Shown piece by piece: positions 27,537 to 34,873 of a stretch of DNA of 64,000 bases; positions within the stretch are counted from its first letter, which is position 1; the number at the start of each line of letters is the position of its first letter. Made by a program: the position numbers and the translations under genes. The stretch comes from Paeniglutamicibacter terrestris (lineage in GTDB: Bacteria; Actinomycetota; Actinomycetes; Actinomycetales; Micrococcaceae). The notes beneath the pieces were generated by a model. That model was not told the origin of the DNA and ran no database searches. It was given only the letters and a program-made list of their open reading frames with translations. The stretch is from contig NZ_JAAWVT010000001.1 of assembly GCF_012271785.1 (NCBI RefSeq), positions 744,001 through 808,000 of the forward strand, read 5' to 3'.

Positions 27537-28814
27537 ATGGAAGAATCCGATCATCTGCCCAACGAAGGACCGACTGACGTGACCATGATCCAGCCAAAAC
27601 TCAGAAGCACTACCGGCGGCGACGGGGTATGGATTGTTCTCGTCATTGCGGGCATCACCGCGGCCCTGCATATCTGGAAGCTGCCCGCCGCACTCCCACT
27701 GATCCAAGAGAACCTTGGATTGTCGTTGGTGTCCGCAGGTGTGCTGCTGGGCATTGTGCAGGTGGCGGGAATGGTCGGCGGACTGGCAGTCTCGATGTTG
27801 GCCGAAGTCATCGGTGAGCGTCGCGCCCTGATCCTGGGTCTGGCCCTGCTCAGCCTAGGGTCGGCATTGGGAGCCCTCTCGACGGGAGCGAACACTCTCT
27901 TGGCTTCGAGAGCCATCGAGGGCGTCGGGTTTATTGCGGCCACGGTCGTGAGCCCCGGACTAATTCGGCGCCATACGCCGTTTCGTCGGGTGAACTTGGC
28001 AGTGGGCTGTTGGAGCGCCTATCAGGGAACAGCCACCTTCGTGGGATTGATCGCCAGCGCCTATTTCTTGCAGATCGGCACCTGGCAGATGTGGTGGTGG
28101 GTCATGGCCGCCGTCACGCTGGCACCCGTGCCGCTGATCTTGTCGCTTGTACCTAAGGATTTACCGGCAGCACCCGGCGGGAGCCGATCCGCTGCGGGGC
28201 GGATCTTCGTCACCGCCCGATCCTCCAAGGTGTGGATCGCCGGTGTGGTCTTTGGTTCCTACACCATCCAATGGATGGCCGTGGTGGGATTCTTACCCAC
28301 GATCTATGCCGAACGTGGGCTCAACGGTGCACACGCCGGTGTGCTCTCGGCGGTGGTCGGAGGGCTCAACGGGGTCGGTGCGATCCTCACCGGCATGCTG
28401 TTGCAGCGCGGCGCCCCGGCCCGCACCTTGCTTTACACCTCCTTCGGCCTGATGGCACTCTTCAGTACACTGACCTTCGCTGTGGAATGGACCTCGGTTC
28501 CCGGCGGGTTGGGGTGGCAGCTGCTCTGCGTTGGGCTTTTCTCGCTGATTGGGGCCATGATCCCCGCAACAATGACACGCATGGCAGTGGATCTGGCCCC
28601 GGAGGGTGGCTCGGCTCCCGCTGCCATGGGTTTGATGCAACAGATCTTCAACATCGGAAACTTCACCGGTCCTATGATCGTCGCTTGGCTGGCCACGGCC
28701 ACTGGCGGATGGTCAGCCACTTGGTGGATGACCTGCACTTTCGCAGCAGTCGGCATCGTCATGGCCACGGTCTTGCTTAGCCGGCAGAACTCGGTGAGCT
28801 TTTCGCACCGGTAG
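27537..28814 (+). CDS. MFS transporter, CynX/NimT-like
   Basis: A 425-residue, twelve-helix major facilitator. Helix 1 starts after a polar 28-residue N-terminus (ALHIWKLPAALPLIQENLGLSLVSAGVLLG), and the loop between helices 2 and 3 has the short motif EVIGERRAL, as in the cyanate/nitroimidazole-type carriers. The central loop holds a basic SRSAAGRIFVTARS. Substrate unknown. The ATG at 27537 or a GTG at about 27580 could start it. Confidence 0.75.
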   Translation: MEESDHLPNEGPTDVTMIQPKLRSTTGGDGVWIVLVIAGITAALHIWKLPAALPLIQENLGLSLVSAGVLLGIVQVAGMVGGLAVSMLAEVIGERRALILGLALLSLGSALGALSTGANTLLASRAIEGVGFIAATVVSPGLIRRHTPFRRVNLAVGCWSAYQGTATFVGLIASAYFLQIGTWQMWWWVMAAVTLAPVPLILSLVPKDLPAAPGGSRSAAGRIFVTARSSKVWIAGVVFGSYTIQWMAVVGFLPTIYAERGLNGAHAGVLSAVVGGLNGVGAILTGMLLQRGAPARTLLYTSFGLMALFSTLTFAVEWTSVPGGLGWQLLCVGLFSLIGAMIPATMTRMAVDLAPEGGSAPAAMGLMQQIFNIGNFTGPMIVAWLATATGGWSATWWMTCTFAAVGIVMATVLLSRQNSVSFSHR

Positions 28815-28889
28815 TCACTGATTCCCCGGGCCGCTTGTTATCCTGCACACCAACACATGAAACTTGATGGTTGCGCATATGGTCTGCAC

Positions 28890-28998
28890 AGCAATGGCAC
28901 TTAGAGTCGTTATTACCTCTTGAAGGTGCGAGTGATGAGTGCACCGGTCGGTTCAAAATCTTTCCCATGATTTTGAACCGACCGGTGCTCACGCTTTT
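28890..28998 (+). promoter_or_regulatory. attenuator-like leader, copy 1
   Basis: Promoter-like TAGAGT (28902-28907) is followed after 12 nt by a 16-codon uORF starting at TTG (28920-28970, MKVRVMSAPVG...). ACCT (28915-28918) can pair with AGGT (28924-28927); GGTGC (28925-28929) with GCACC (28941-28945); and the latter, as part of a perfect 20-bp stem (28941-28960 with 28969-28988), with the downstream arm. TTTT follows. The mutually exclusive pairings are those of a ribosome-controlled transcription attenuator. No intact gene follows on this strand. Besides these elements, 28815-29362 holds nothing I can call a gene. Confidence 0.55.
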
Positions 28999-29208
28999 AA
29001 CAACGTTTGCGTTCCGCGGCAGCAACGCTCTGGATCTCATCCATGAATTGGCGAGGACACCGTGGAGGCCGTCCTTCCGCACTCTTATTGACGGCCTATG
29101 AAACGTTCGATTAGTGCGAAGTTGTCTGAACTGACACCCCAACAAAACATAGATCCACCGGCGATCCGAGGTATCAACAGGCTTCTCACCGAACCCCATG
29201 GTTGAGCA

Positions 29209-29330
29209 CATCAAATCCATAGGCTCTGACCCTAGAGTAGTTACTACCTCATGAAGGTGCGAGTGATGCGAGCACCGGCTGGAAACCAGATTCCTCCCCC
29301 GAATCTTCCGGCCGGTGCTCAAACATTTAA
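29209..29330 (+). promoter_or_regulatory. attenuator-like leader, copy 2
   Basis: Same architecture as copy 1: TAGAGT (29233-29238), ACCTC, ATGAAGGTGCGAGTGATG (29251-29268) and a 15-bp stem (29270-29284 with 29306-29320, one U-G pair) followed by AAACATTTAA. Similarity to copy 3 extends upstream through CATCAAATCCATAGG. Here the uORF lacks the stop inside the loop. About 40 bp downstream begins a fragment of an MFS transporter, the probable former target gene. Confidence 0.55.
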
Positions 29331-29362
29331 GAGCCACTTTTCGATGCAAAGTTATTCCCGCA

Positions 29363-29581
29363 ACCCAGCGCGGCGGCACTCTCTCCTCGGTCTACCTCGT
29401 CAGCTACGTGGCGTTTGGTGGACCCACCCTGGTGGCAGGGCTACTGATACCCACGATTGGTCTGCAGAATATGGTCTACGGATACGCGGCGTTCATCGTA
29501 GTTCTTTCGGTTATCGCGCTTTTGCTCCTGCTGCGGTCCCGCACCAAACGCATCAAGTCATCTACGGCAGCGGGCCAATAA
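29363..29581 (+). pseudogene. C-terminal remnant of an MFS efflux transporter
   Basis: The frame encodes about 72 residues, RGGTLSSVYLVSYVAFGGP then two hydrophobic helices (LVAGLLIPTIGLQNMVYGYAAFIVVL) and a basic end, which is the last part (about helices 11-12) of a major facilitator transporter. The rest of the gene is missing; the leader copy 2 abuts it. A deletion between leader and the last sixth of the gene is the simplest explanation. Confidence 0.65.
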
Positions 29582-29783
29582 CCCCCGGCCATTGCCTCAC
29601 TCGGTCCGCACCGCCGGGAAACTCACCACTGCATTGGCGAGCTTCCCATGCCCACCACAACGCCCTTCCGGACGCACCATGGCGGACACCTCAGTCAGCG
29701 AACAACCCTCATGAGAAACAGATCAGGTAGAATTTAGTTGAAGAGTAAAGTTTTCTGATCTCAACCACGACGGGAATCCCACC

Positions 29784-30782
29784 ATGGTCAAAGTCTTAGC
29801 GCGCGGCCCCCACCGAACTCGACGCACACCATGGGTGTTCGCTGCGATGCTTGCCGCCTTCGCCTTTATCCTCGCGGCCTGCGGAACAAACCCCACCACT
29901 ACGGCCACGGGCAGCGGTCCCGCAACCAGTGCGCTGGGTCCAGGATTACGCATGGGCCCCGTCGAATTGGTGACATCGGATCTCGACGGACTCCAGCGCT
30001 TTTACACCGAAGGTGTTGGCCTGAGCATCATCAGCAGCGACGAAGACGATGTCGTCCTGGGCATCGAGAACACCGAGCTCTTTCGCCTAATTGCCGCCGA
30101 CTCCCCCGACGCCGCCCCGGATGACTACACCCAGGCCGGCCTTTACCATTCAGCGTTCCTGTTTGACCAAGAGGAAGAGCTGGCAGCCGCAGTGCTGCGC
30201 ACCGCGACCCTGACACCCGCCTCGTTCCAAGGATCCAGCGACCACAAGGTGAGCAAGGCCTTCTATTTTGCCGACCCAGACGGGAACGGCGTTGAACTGT
30301 ACGTTGACACCCCCGAGAACACCTGGGAATGGAACGATGGACTTGTCACGATGGGATCGGCAGCCCTAGACCCGAATGCCTTCATCGCCGAGCACCTGGG
30401 CAACCGCGCCCCGGCCACTCAGGCTTCAGGAGTATCGATGGGACATGTCCACCTGCGCGGTGGCGATTTGACCGAGGCCGAGCGGTTCTACGAAGACGGG
30501 CTGGGATTCGCGGTGAGCGCCCGCTCACAGGGAGCGATCTTCCTGGCGGCCAATGGCTACCACCACCATCTTGCCGTCAACACCTGGTCCTCCTCCGGAG
30601 CTGGACAACGACCCGAGACCCTCGGGCTTCGAACTGTCACCATTTTGCTATCAAGCGAGACCGAGTTGGAGTCGCTCGCCGCGCGACTATCCGCCATCAA
30701 CGCTCCATTCACGAGTAGCACCGGGACACTGGTGACAAGCGACCCGTGGGGCACCCAAATCAGGGTGCGCGTCACAGCCTAA
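29784..30782 (+). CDS. lipoprotein with two glyoxalase/VOC modules (CatE-like)
   Basis: A 332-residue protein with a basic N-terminus, hydrophobic core and lipobox LAAC (C33), so it should be a cell-surface lipoprotein. The mature part has two VOC units: GPVELVTSDLDGLQRFYTEGVGL...FYFADPDGNGVELYVDTP (about 55-180) and MGHVHLRGGDLTEAERFYEDGLGF...HHHLAVNTW (about 215-330). The arrangement matches cytosolic catechol 2,3-dioxygenase-like CatE proteins. H/E metal ligands are visible (SAFLF, VELY, GHVHL, HHLAVN). Extracytoplasmic location for this family is unusual. TAGAAT at about 29727 may be part of its promoter. Confidence 0.78.
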   Translation: MVKVLARGPHRTRRTPWVFAAMLAAFAFILAACGTNPTTTATGSGPATSALGPGLRMGPVELVTSDLDGLQRFYTEGVGLSIISSDEDDVVLGIENTELFRLIAADSPDAAPDDYTQAGLYHSAFLFDQEEELAAAVLRTATLTPASFQGSSDHKVSKAFYFADPDGNGVELYVDTPENTWEWNDGLVTMGSAALDPNAFIAEHLGNRAPATQASGVSMGHVHLRGGDLTEAERFYEDGLGFAVSARSQGAIFLAANGYHHHLAVNTWSSSGAGQRPETLGLRTVTILLSSETELESLAARLSAINAPFTSSTGTLVTSDPWGTQIRVRVTA

Positions 30783-30833
30783 CCCGTCACTTGTGGCCAA
30801 ATTCCACACCTCACATGGAACGCGATGGCCAGA

Positions 30834-30957
30834 CACATCAAATCCATAGGCACCGCCCGTAGTGTCTTTATTACCTCATGTAGGTGCGAGTGATGCGAGC
30901 ACCGGCTGGAACCAAGATTTTTCCCCCGAATCTTCCAGCCGGTGCTCAAACCTTTAA
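30834..30957 (+). promoter_or_regulatory. attenuator-like leader, copy 3
   Basis: Third copy: TAGTGT (30861-30866), ACCTC then ATG-TAG (30879-30884, a start directly followed by a stop), AGGTGC (30883-30888) able to pair with GCACC (30900-30904), and a perfect 15-bp stem (30898-30912 with 30934-30948). It lies between the convergent lipoprotein and MFS genes, so no gene is downstream on its strand. As a bidirectional hairpin it may also end transcription there. Confidence 0.5.
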
Positions 30958-30998
30958 CCCGACCACTTCAGTTCCCGGAGGAACCTCCGCAGATAGAC

Positions 30999-32396
30999 CT
31001 AACTTGCCCGATGCGAGCGCTTCACACCTGCATTCACCAGCAAGGAAACAAAAACCACAAGGCAGAGCACGGCACCGATCTCAAAACTCAGATTGATGCC
31101 GGTACCGGTGGCGTGGTGGTCACTACCGGTATGGGCCGCGATGACGGCTCCGGAAATGGCCGTACCGAAGGAGCTACCAATGGTGCGCAGCACCTGGTTG
31201 AAGCTCACCGAGCTGCCGAGTTCTTGTGTCGCTACCGAGCGCGCAATGAGTGCGGGCATAGCGGCGTAGGCAGCGCCCATGCCCAGCCCAAAGACCAACA
31301 TCCCCAGTAGGATTTCCCATAGCTGGGTGTGCGCTAGCCACAACAATGTTCCAGCGCTGGCCATGAAGGCGGCACCGACGGGCAGCAGCGTTGCCAGTGA
31401 GATGCGGCGGCCCAGCCGACGCACTAGGCGGTTGGCGGTGAAGCTGCCCACCGAGAGTGGGAACATCACAAAGCCCGCCCAGAACACCGGAAGAGATAAC
31501 CCGTATCCGGTTGTTGCCGGTGACTGGGCTACCAGGCTGGCTACCGAGAGGCCGATGTACATCGCTGCTCCCAAGCCAATGGCGGTGAGGTTGGCCAGTA
31601 GCACGTCCCCGTTGCGGAACACCCGAAGATTGATCAACGGATGCTCACTGCGCAATTCGACACGAATCCAGACCAGCAGCAGAGCGGCCGCCAGTATCAG
31701 GACGCTGATGGTGGACAGCGAGGACCAACCCCAGTGCGGGCCTTCACTGATTCCCAGGAGCAGCGTACCGAGTCCCAGACCCAGAAGTGTCGCTCCCTTC
31801 GAGTCAAAGGGAGTCTTGAGTGCATGCTCATCGGGCCCGTCAGGGATCACGCGGATGACAACGATGATGGCGGTGAGGACAAATAGTGCGGCGAACCAGA
31901 AGGCGAACCGGAACCCGGTCATGCCGGCGATGATGCCGGTGAGCGGGTAGCCGATGCCAATACCTGTAGCGACGGTGACCGAGAGGCTTGAGATCGAGCC
32001 CTGAACTTGATGTTCGGCCACGTAGCGGCGCGCCAGCGAGATCGTCACCGCCACAATGCCGTAGCTCAGACCCTGGAGCGCCCGTCCGATCAGAAAGATG
32101 GTGAAGTTCGGGGCCACCGCGGCAATGATGGAACCGGCCAAGATGATCGTGAGTGAAACCAAGAGAAGTTTCTTCTTGTGCGGGCCATCGCTGAGCCTGC
32201 CCATGACCGGGGTGGCGATCGCGCCCGCTAGGAGGTTCAGAGTCAGCATCCATTGCGCGGTACTGACCGGAACTCCCATCTCTAAGGAAATCGAGGGCAC
32301 CAGCAGCATGCCCAACGATGAGACGATCGCCGTGGATAGAGCCGCGTAGATCAATGCCGGAACCATCGCTGAGCGAGTTTCAGCCACGCGGTTCAT
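30999..32396 (-). CDS. MFS transporter, DHA2-like (14-helix)
   Basis: A 465-residue exporter with about fourteen helices. STAQWMLTLNLLAGAIATPVMGRLSDGPHKKKLLL carries the motif after helix 2, IGRALQGLSYGIVAV helix 4, and the second half ends in LVNAGVKRSHRAS. The ATG at 32396 overlaps the marR stop by 17 bp, so the regulator and the pump form one operon. Probably a drug or metabolite exporter; substrate unknown. Confidence 0.83.
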   Translation of the reverse strand: MNRVAETRSAMVPALIYAALSTAIVSSLGMLLVPSISLEMGVPVSTAQWMLTLNLLAGAIATPVMGRLSDGPHKKKLLLVSLTIILAGSIIAAVAPNFTIFLIGRALQGLSYGIVAVTISLARRYVAEHQVQGSISSLSVTVATGIGIGYPLTGIIAGMTGFRFAFWFAALFVLTAIIVVIRVIPDGPDEHALKTPFDSKGATLLGLGLGTLLLGISEGPHWGWSSLSTISVLILAAALLLVWIRVELRSEHPLINLRVFRNGDVLLANLTAIGLGAAMYIGLSVASLVAQSPATTGYGLSLPVFWAGFVMFPLSVGSFTANRLVRRLGRRISLATLLPVGAAFMASAGTLLWLAHTQLWEILLGMLVFGLGMGAAYAAMPALIARSVATQELGSSVSFNQVLRTIGSSFGTAISGAVIAAHTGSDHHATGTGINLSFEIGAVLCLVVFVSLLVNAGVKRSHRAS

Positions 32397-32820
32397 CCGT
32401 CCCAATTTTCCGCAGGACCGGCAAAGCTGCCTGGAGAATCGTCCGCTCCGTATCCGTCAGGCGTTCGGAAATGGCTCTGGCGATTCGCTTTTCCCCGGCC
32501 ATCACCTCGGAGGCCAGTTTTTCCTTGCCCGCCGGACGCAGGACCAGCCACGTTTTACGCCGATCGTTAGAATCCGGAACACGTTCGATGAATCCCAATC
32601 CCTCAAGTTCCTTGGCACCGAGTGAAATTCCCTGAGGGCTCACGCGGAGGGCAGTCGCCAATTCCGACGTGGTCGCGCGCCCGTGCACCGAGAGGTGATG
32701 CAGAATCCCAATTTTGCCCGGAGAAATGGTGCGTTCTGAGCGGATCGCTGCGAGCAACGGGTACAAGACCTCAACAAACTCATGCACCGACTGCGGGTCC
32801 GGCGATATTTCACTAGTCAT
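32380..32820 (-). CDS. MarR-family regulator
   Basis: A 146-residue winged-helix repressor: N-terminal dimer helix, then GKIGILHHLSVHGRATTSELATALRVSPQGISLGAKELEGLGFIERVPDSNDRRKTWLVL, i.e. HTH plus the DxRx wing. It lies upstream of and overlaps the MFS gene. A palindrome 18 bp upstream of its start is the likely operator, so autoregulation and control of the pump by a small lipophilic inducer are expected. Confidence 0.88.
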   Translation of the reverse strand: MTSEISPDPQSVHEFVEVLYPLLAAIRSERTISPGKIGILHHLSVHGRATTSELATALRVSPQGISLGAKELEGLGFIERVPDSNDRRKTWLVLRPAGKEKLASEVMAGEKRIARAISERLTDTERTILQAALPVLRKIGTDEPRG

Positions 32821-32837
32821 GAAAAAAGTCTACAACC

Positions 32838-32857
32838 AACTTGATCAAGTTACTTGA
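32838..32857. promoter_or_regulatory. overlapping palindromes, candidate MarR operator
   Basis: AACTTGATCAAGTT (32838-32851) is a perfect 14-bp palindrome; its right half TCAAGT also forms an inverted repeat with ACTTGA (32852-32857). TTGATCAA-type cores are common in MarR operators. Confidence 0.55.
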
Positions 32858-32976
32858 GCATATTTCACTTCAACTCCCGACTTAGCACCATTCGAGCCTT
32901 CCGTTCGAGCCGCGATTGCCCGCGAGGGCCCACCTGGCGGAAAAGCTCAAGCGTAGGCTGGATCACAAAAAGTATG

Positions 32977-33010
32977 GATAATCATATTTTGTCGTGATAA
33001 TGTATTTTCA
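32977..33010 (+). promoter_or_regulatory. tandem GATAAT-TATTTT repeats before the ring-cleavage operon
   Basis: GATAATCATATTTTG (32977-32991) and GATAATGTATTTTCA (32996-33010) lie 19 bp apart just before the dioxygenase gene. A related GATAATATTTTC occurs before the GntR gene (36605-36616). They may be regulator sites, -10 elements, or both. Confidence 0.4.
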
Positions 33011-33035
33011 AGTATTCATCGCGAGAGGATGGGCC

Positions 33036-33920
33036 ATGGCCTGGGGTTTGATTAGAGAGATGGGCCATGTGTCCATCCAGACCAATGACGTCGAAGGCTC
33101 GATCTTCGATGCCACACAGCTTCTGGGGCTGCGAGTCACCGAACGTACGGCGAACGAGGTCTATCTGGCGGCCAACTCGGTGCACCACGAACTGGTGTAC
33201 GTCGAGTCGGAGGTCAACGGCATTCAGTCCATCGGCCTGATCGCGCAGAACGGCGACGCTCTGCGGGAAATCCGCCGCCGCGTCGAAAGTGAGAACTTCA
33301 AGTTCGTTTCACACACCGCCGTCAGCGCCGGCGTGCAAGACGGTTTCAGCTTCATCGGTCCGGAAGGGTGGATCTTCGAGATCTACACCGGAATGCAGAA
33401 AAGCGATCCGGGGCTGCAGGGCTTTGGCCCAGACCGCTACGGGCATATCAACTTCCACCCACGGGACCCGCGTTCCATGATGGAGTTCCTGCGCCGAATC
33501 TTTGACTTCCGACTCTCGGATGTCATCGGCGACGACTACGCCTACTTCATGCGCTGCAACCCCGATCATCACGGCATCGCGCTCATCGCCGGTGGCGGCA
33601 CCTTTCACCACCACGCTTGGCAGGTCCAGTCCATTGCCGATCTGGCCAAGTTGGGCGACCGTCTGGGGCGCGCGGGCCGCGAATTGATTTGGGGCCCGGT
33701 CCGTCACGGGGCCGGCCACAACATCGCCGCCTACTACGTCGAAACCTCCGGTGCGGTGGTTGAGCTCTACACCGACCTCGAGCAGATCTATGACGACGAG
33801 CGCGAACCGGTGATCTGGGCGGAGGACGAGAACTGGTGGAACATGTGGTCCAACCGCCGCACCGATGATTTCCGTACCTTCGGCATCCGCTCGGTCACCG
33901 AACTCAAGACGTTCCACTAA
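33036..33920 (+). CDS. type I extradiol ring-cleavage dioxygenase (VOC superfamily)
   Basis: A 294-residue Fe(II)-dependent catechol 2,3-dioxygenase-like enzyme with two VOC modules. Metal ligands in the C-terminal module are H136 (YGHINFHP), a histidine of FHHHAWQV (about 191-193) and E243 (AVVELYTDLEQ). The family cleaves catechols next to the hydroxyls. ATG 33036 is preceded by GAGAGGATGGG and fits the family start (WGLIREMGHVSIQTNDVE); the in-frame upstream opening is in the promoter region. It heads an operon with an FAH-family hydrolase and an FAD hydroxylase. Confidence 0.85.
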   Translation: MAWGLIREMGHVSIQTNDVEGSIFDATQLLGLRVTERTANEVYLAANSVHHELVYVESEVNGIQSIGLIAQNGDALREIRRRVESENFKFVSHTAVSAGVQDGFSFIGPEGWIFEIYTGMQKSDPGLQGFGPDRYGHINFHPRDPRSMMEFLRRIFDFRLSDVIGDDYAYFMRCNPDHHGIALIAGGGTFHHHAWQVQSIADLAKLGDRLGRAGRELIWGPVRHGAGHNIAAYYVETSGAVVELYTDLEQIYDDEREPVIWAEDENWWNMWSNRRTDDFRTFGIRSVTELKTFH

Positions 33921-33993
33921 AACCCGCGGGGAACTTGATTCCCCTGAATAGCATTTCCCCCACCATCGCAGATTCGAAAGGCCCTACCTCATC

Positions 33994-34845
33994 ATGCAGT
34001 ATGCATCCTTCCTTGCTCCCAATGGCTCCGAGACCTGGGGCGTTGTCATCGACGAAGTCGCCCACGATCTTGGACCCAGCGGTCTGAACCTCGCAGCCAC
34101 CATCCGTGAGTCCATCGAAAAGGGGATCTTCGGCACCGACCTTGATCTCACCGGTGCGCCGACCTACGCCGAAGCCGAACTCACCTTCCTTCCTTCGCTG
34201 CACAACCCGGGCAAGATCATCTGCATCGGTGTGAACTACCGCGCGCACCAGGAAGAATCGGGCAAGACCGGGCAGACCGCCCCCACCGTTTTCACCCGCT
34301 TCGCCGATTCCCAGATGGGCCACTTGGCCGATGCCGTGAAGCCGGCTTCCACCACCAAATTCGACTACGAGGGTGAAATGGCGCTGGTCATCGGCAAGGA
34401 CGCCTGGCACGTCACTGAGGAAGATTCCTGGGACTACATCGCCGGCTACGGCGCCTACAACGATTTCTCCGTGCGCGACTGGCAGAAGGCCGCCAGCCAA
34501 TGGATCCCAGGTAAGAACTTCCCCTCCACCGGTGGATTCGGCCCGTACTTGGTTCCCGCAGCAGATCTGGGCGACGTCAACGAACTCACCCTCGAAACCC
34601 GAGTTAACGGCGAGACCCGCCAGAAGGCCTCGGTCTCGGATTTGGTCTTCACCATCCCGCAGCTCATGGCCTATGTCACCGGCTTCACCAAGTTGAACCC
34701 GGGAGACGTCATTGTCACCGGTACTCCGGGCGGCGTTGGTCTCTTCTGGGGCGAGGGTGGCCTGTTGAATGCCGGCGATGTTGTTGAGGTTGAGATCACC
34801 GGTCTGGGCATCCTGCGCAACACTGTCGCAAACGAAATCAACTAA
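33994..34845 (+). CDS. fumarylacetoacetate hydrolase-family protein
   Basis: A 283-residue FAH-fold enzyme. The metal-binding pattern is E126-x-E128 (DYEGEMALVIG) plus the downstream Asp in GYGAYNDFSVRDWQ; GTPGGVGLFW is the conserved loop near the C-terminus. Enzymes of this type hydrolyse, hydrate, decarboxylate or isomerise the linear products of meta ring cleavage. ATG 33994 follows GAAAGG. Position between the dioxygenase and the hydroxylase supports a role on the ring-fission product. Confidence 0.86.
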   Translation: MQYASFLAPNGSETWGVVIDEVAHDLGPSGLNLAATIRESIEKGIFGTDLDLTGAPTYAEAELTFLPSLHNPGKIICIGVNYRAHQEESGKTGQTAPTVFTRFADSQMGHLADAVKPASTTKFDYEGEMALVIGKDAWHVTEEDSWDYIAGYGAYNDFSVRDWQKAASQWIPGKNFPSTGGFGPYLVPAADLGDVNELTLETRVNGETRQKASVSDLVFTIPQLMAYVTGFTKLNPGDVIVTGTPGGVGLFWGEGGLLNAGDVVEVEITGLGILRNTVANEIN

Positions 34846-34873
34846 GGACCCTCCGGGGCAAGGGAGCAAGAGC

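Noticed and set aside
29251-29730. 159-codon frame starting in leader copy 2
   Set aside because: It runs through the hairpin and the MFS remnant in a different frame; only the first codons are shared between leader copies and changes among copies are not protein-conserving.
28890-30957. Interpretation of the three leader copies as a CRISPR array or a transposon-type MITE
   Set aside because: There are only three widely separated copies with irregular spacing; no terminal inverted repeats or target duplications frame them, and each carries a -10 box and alternative stems.
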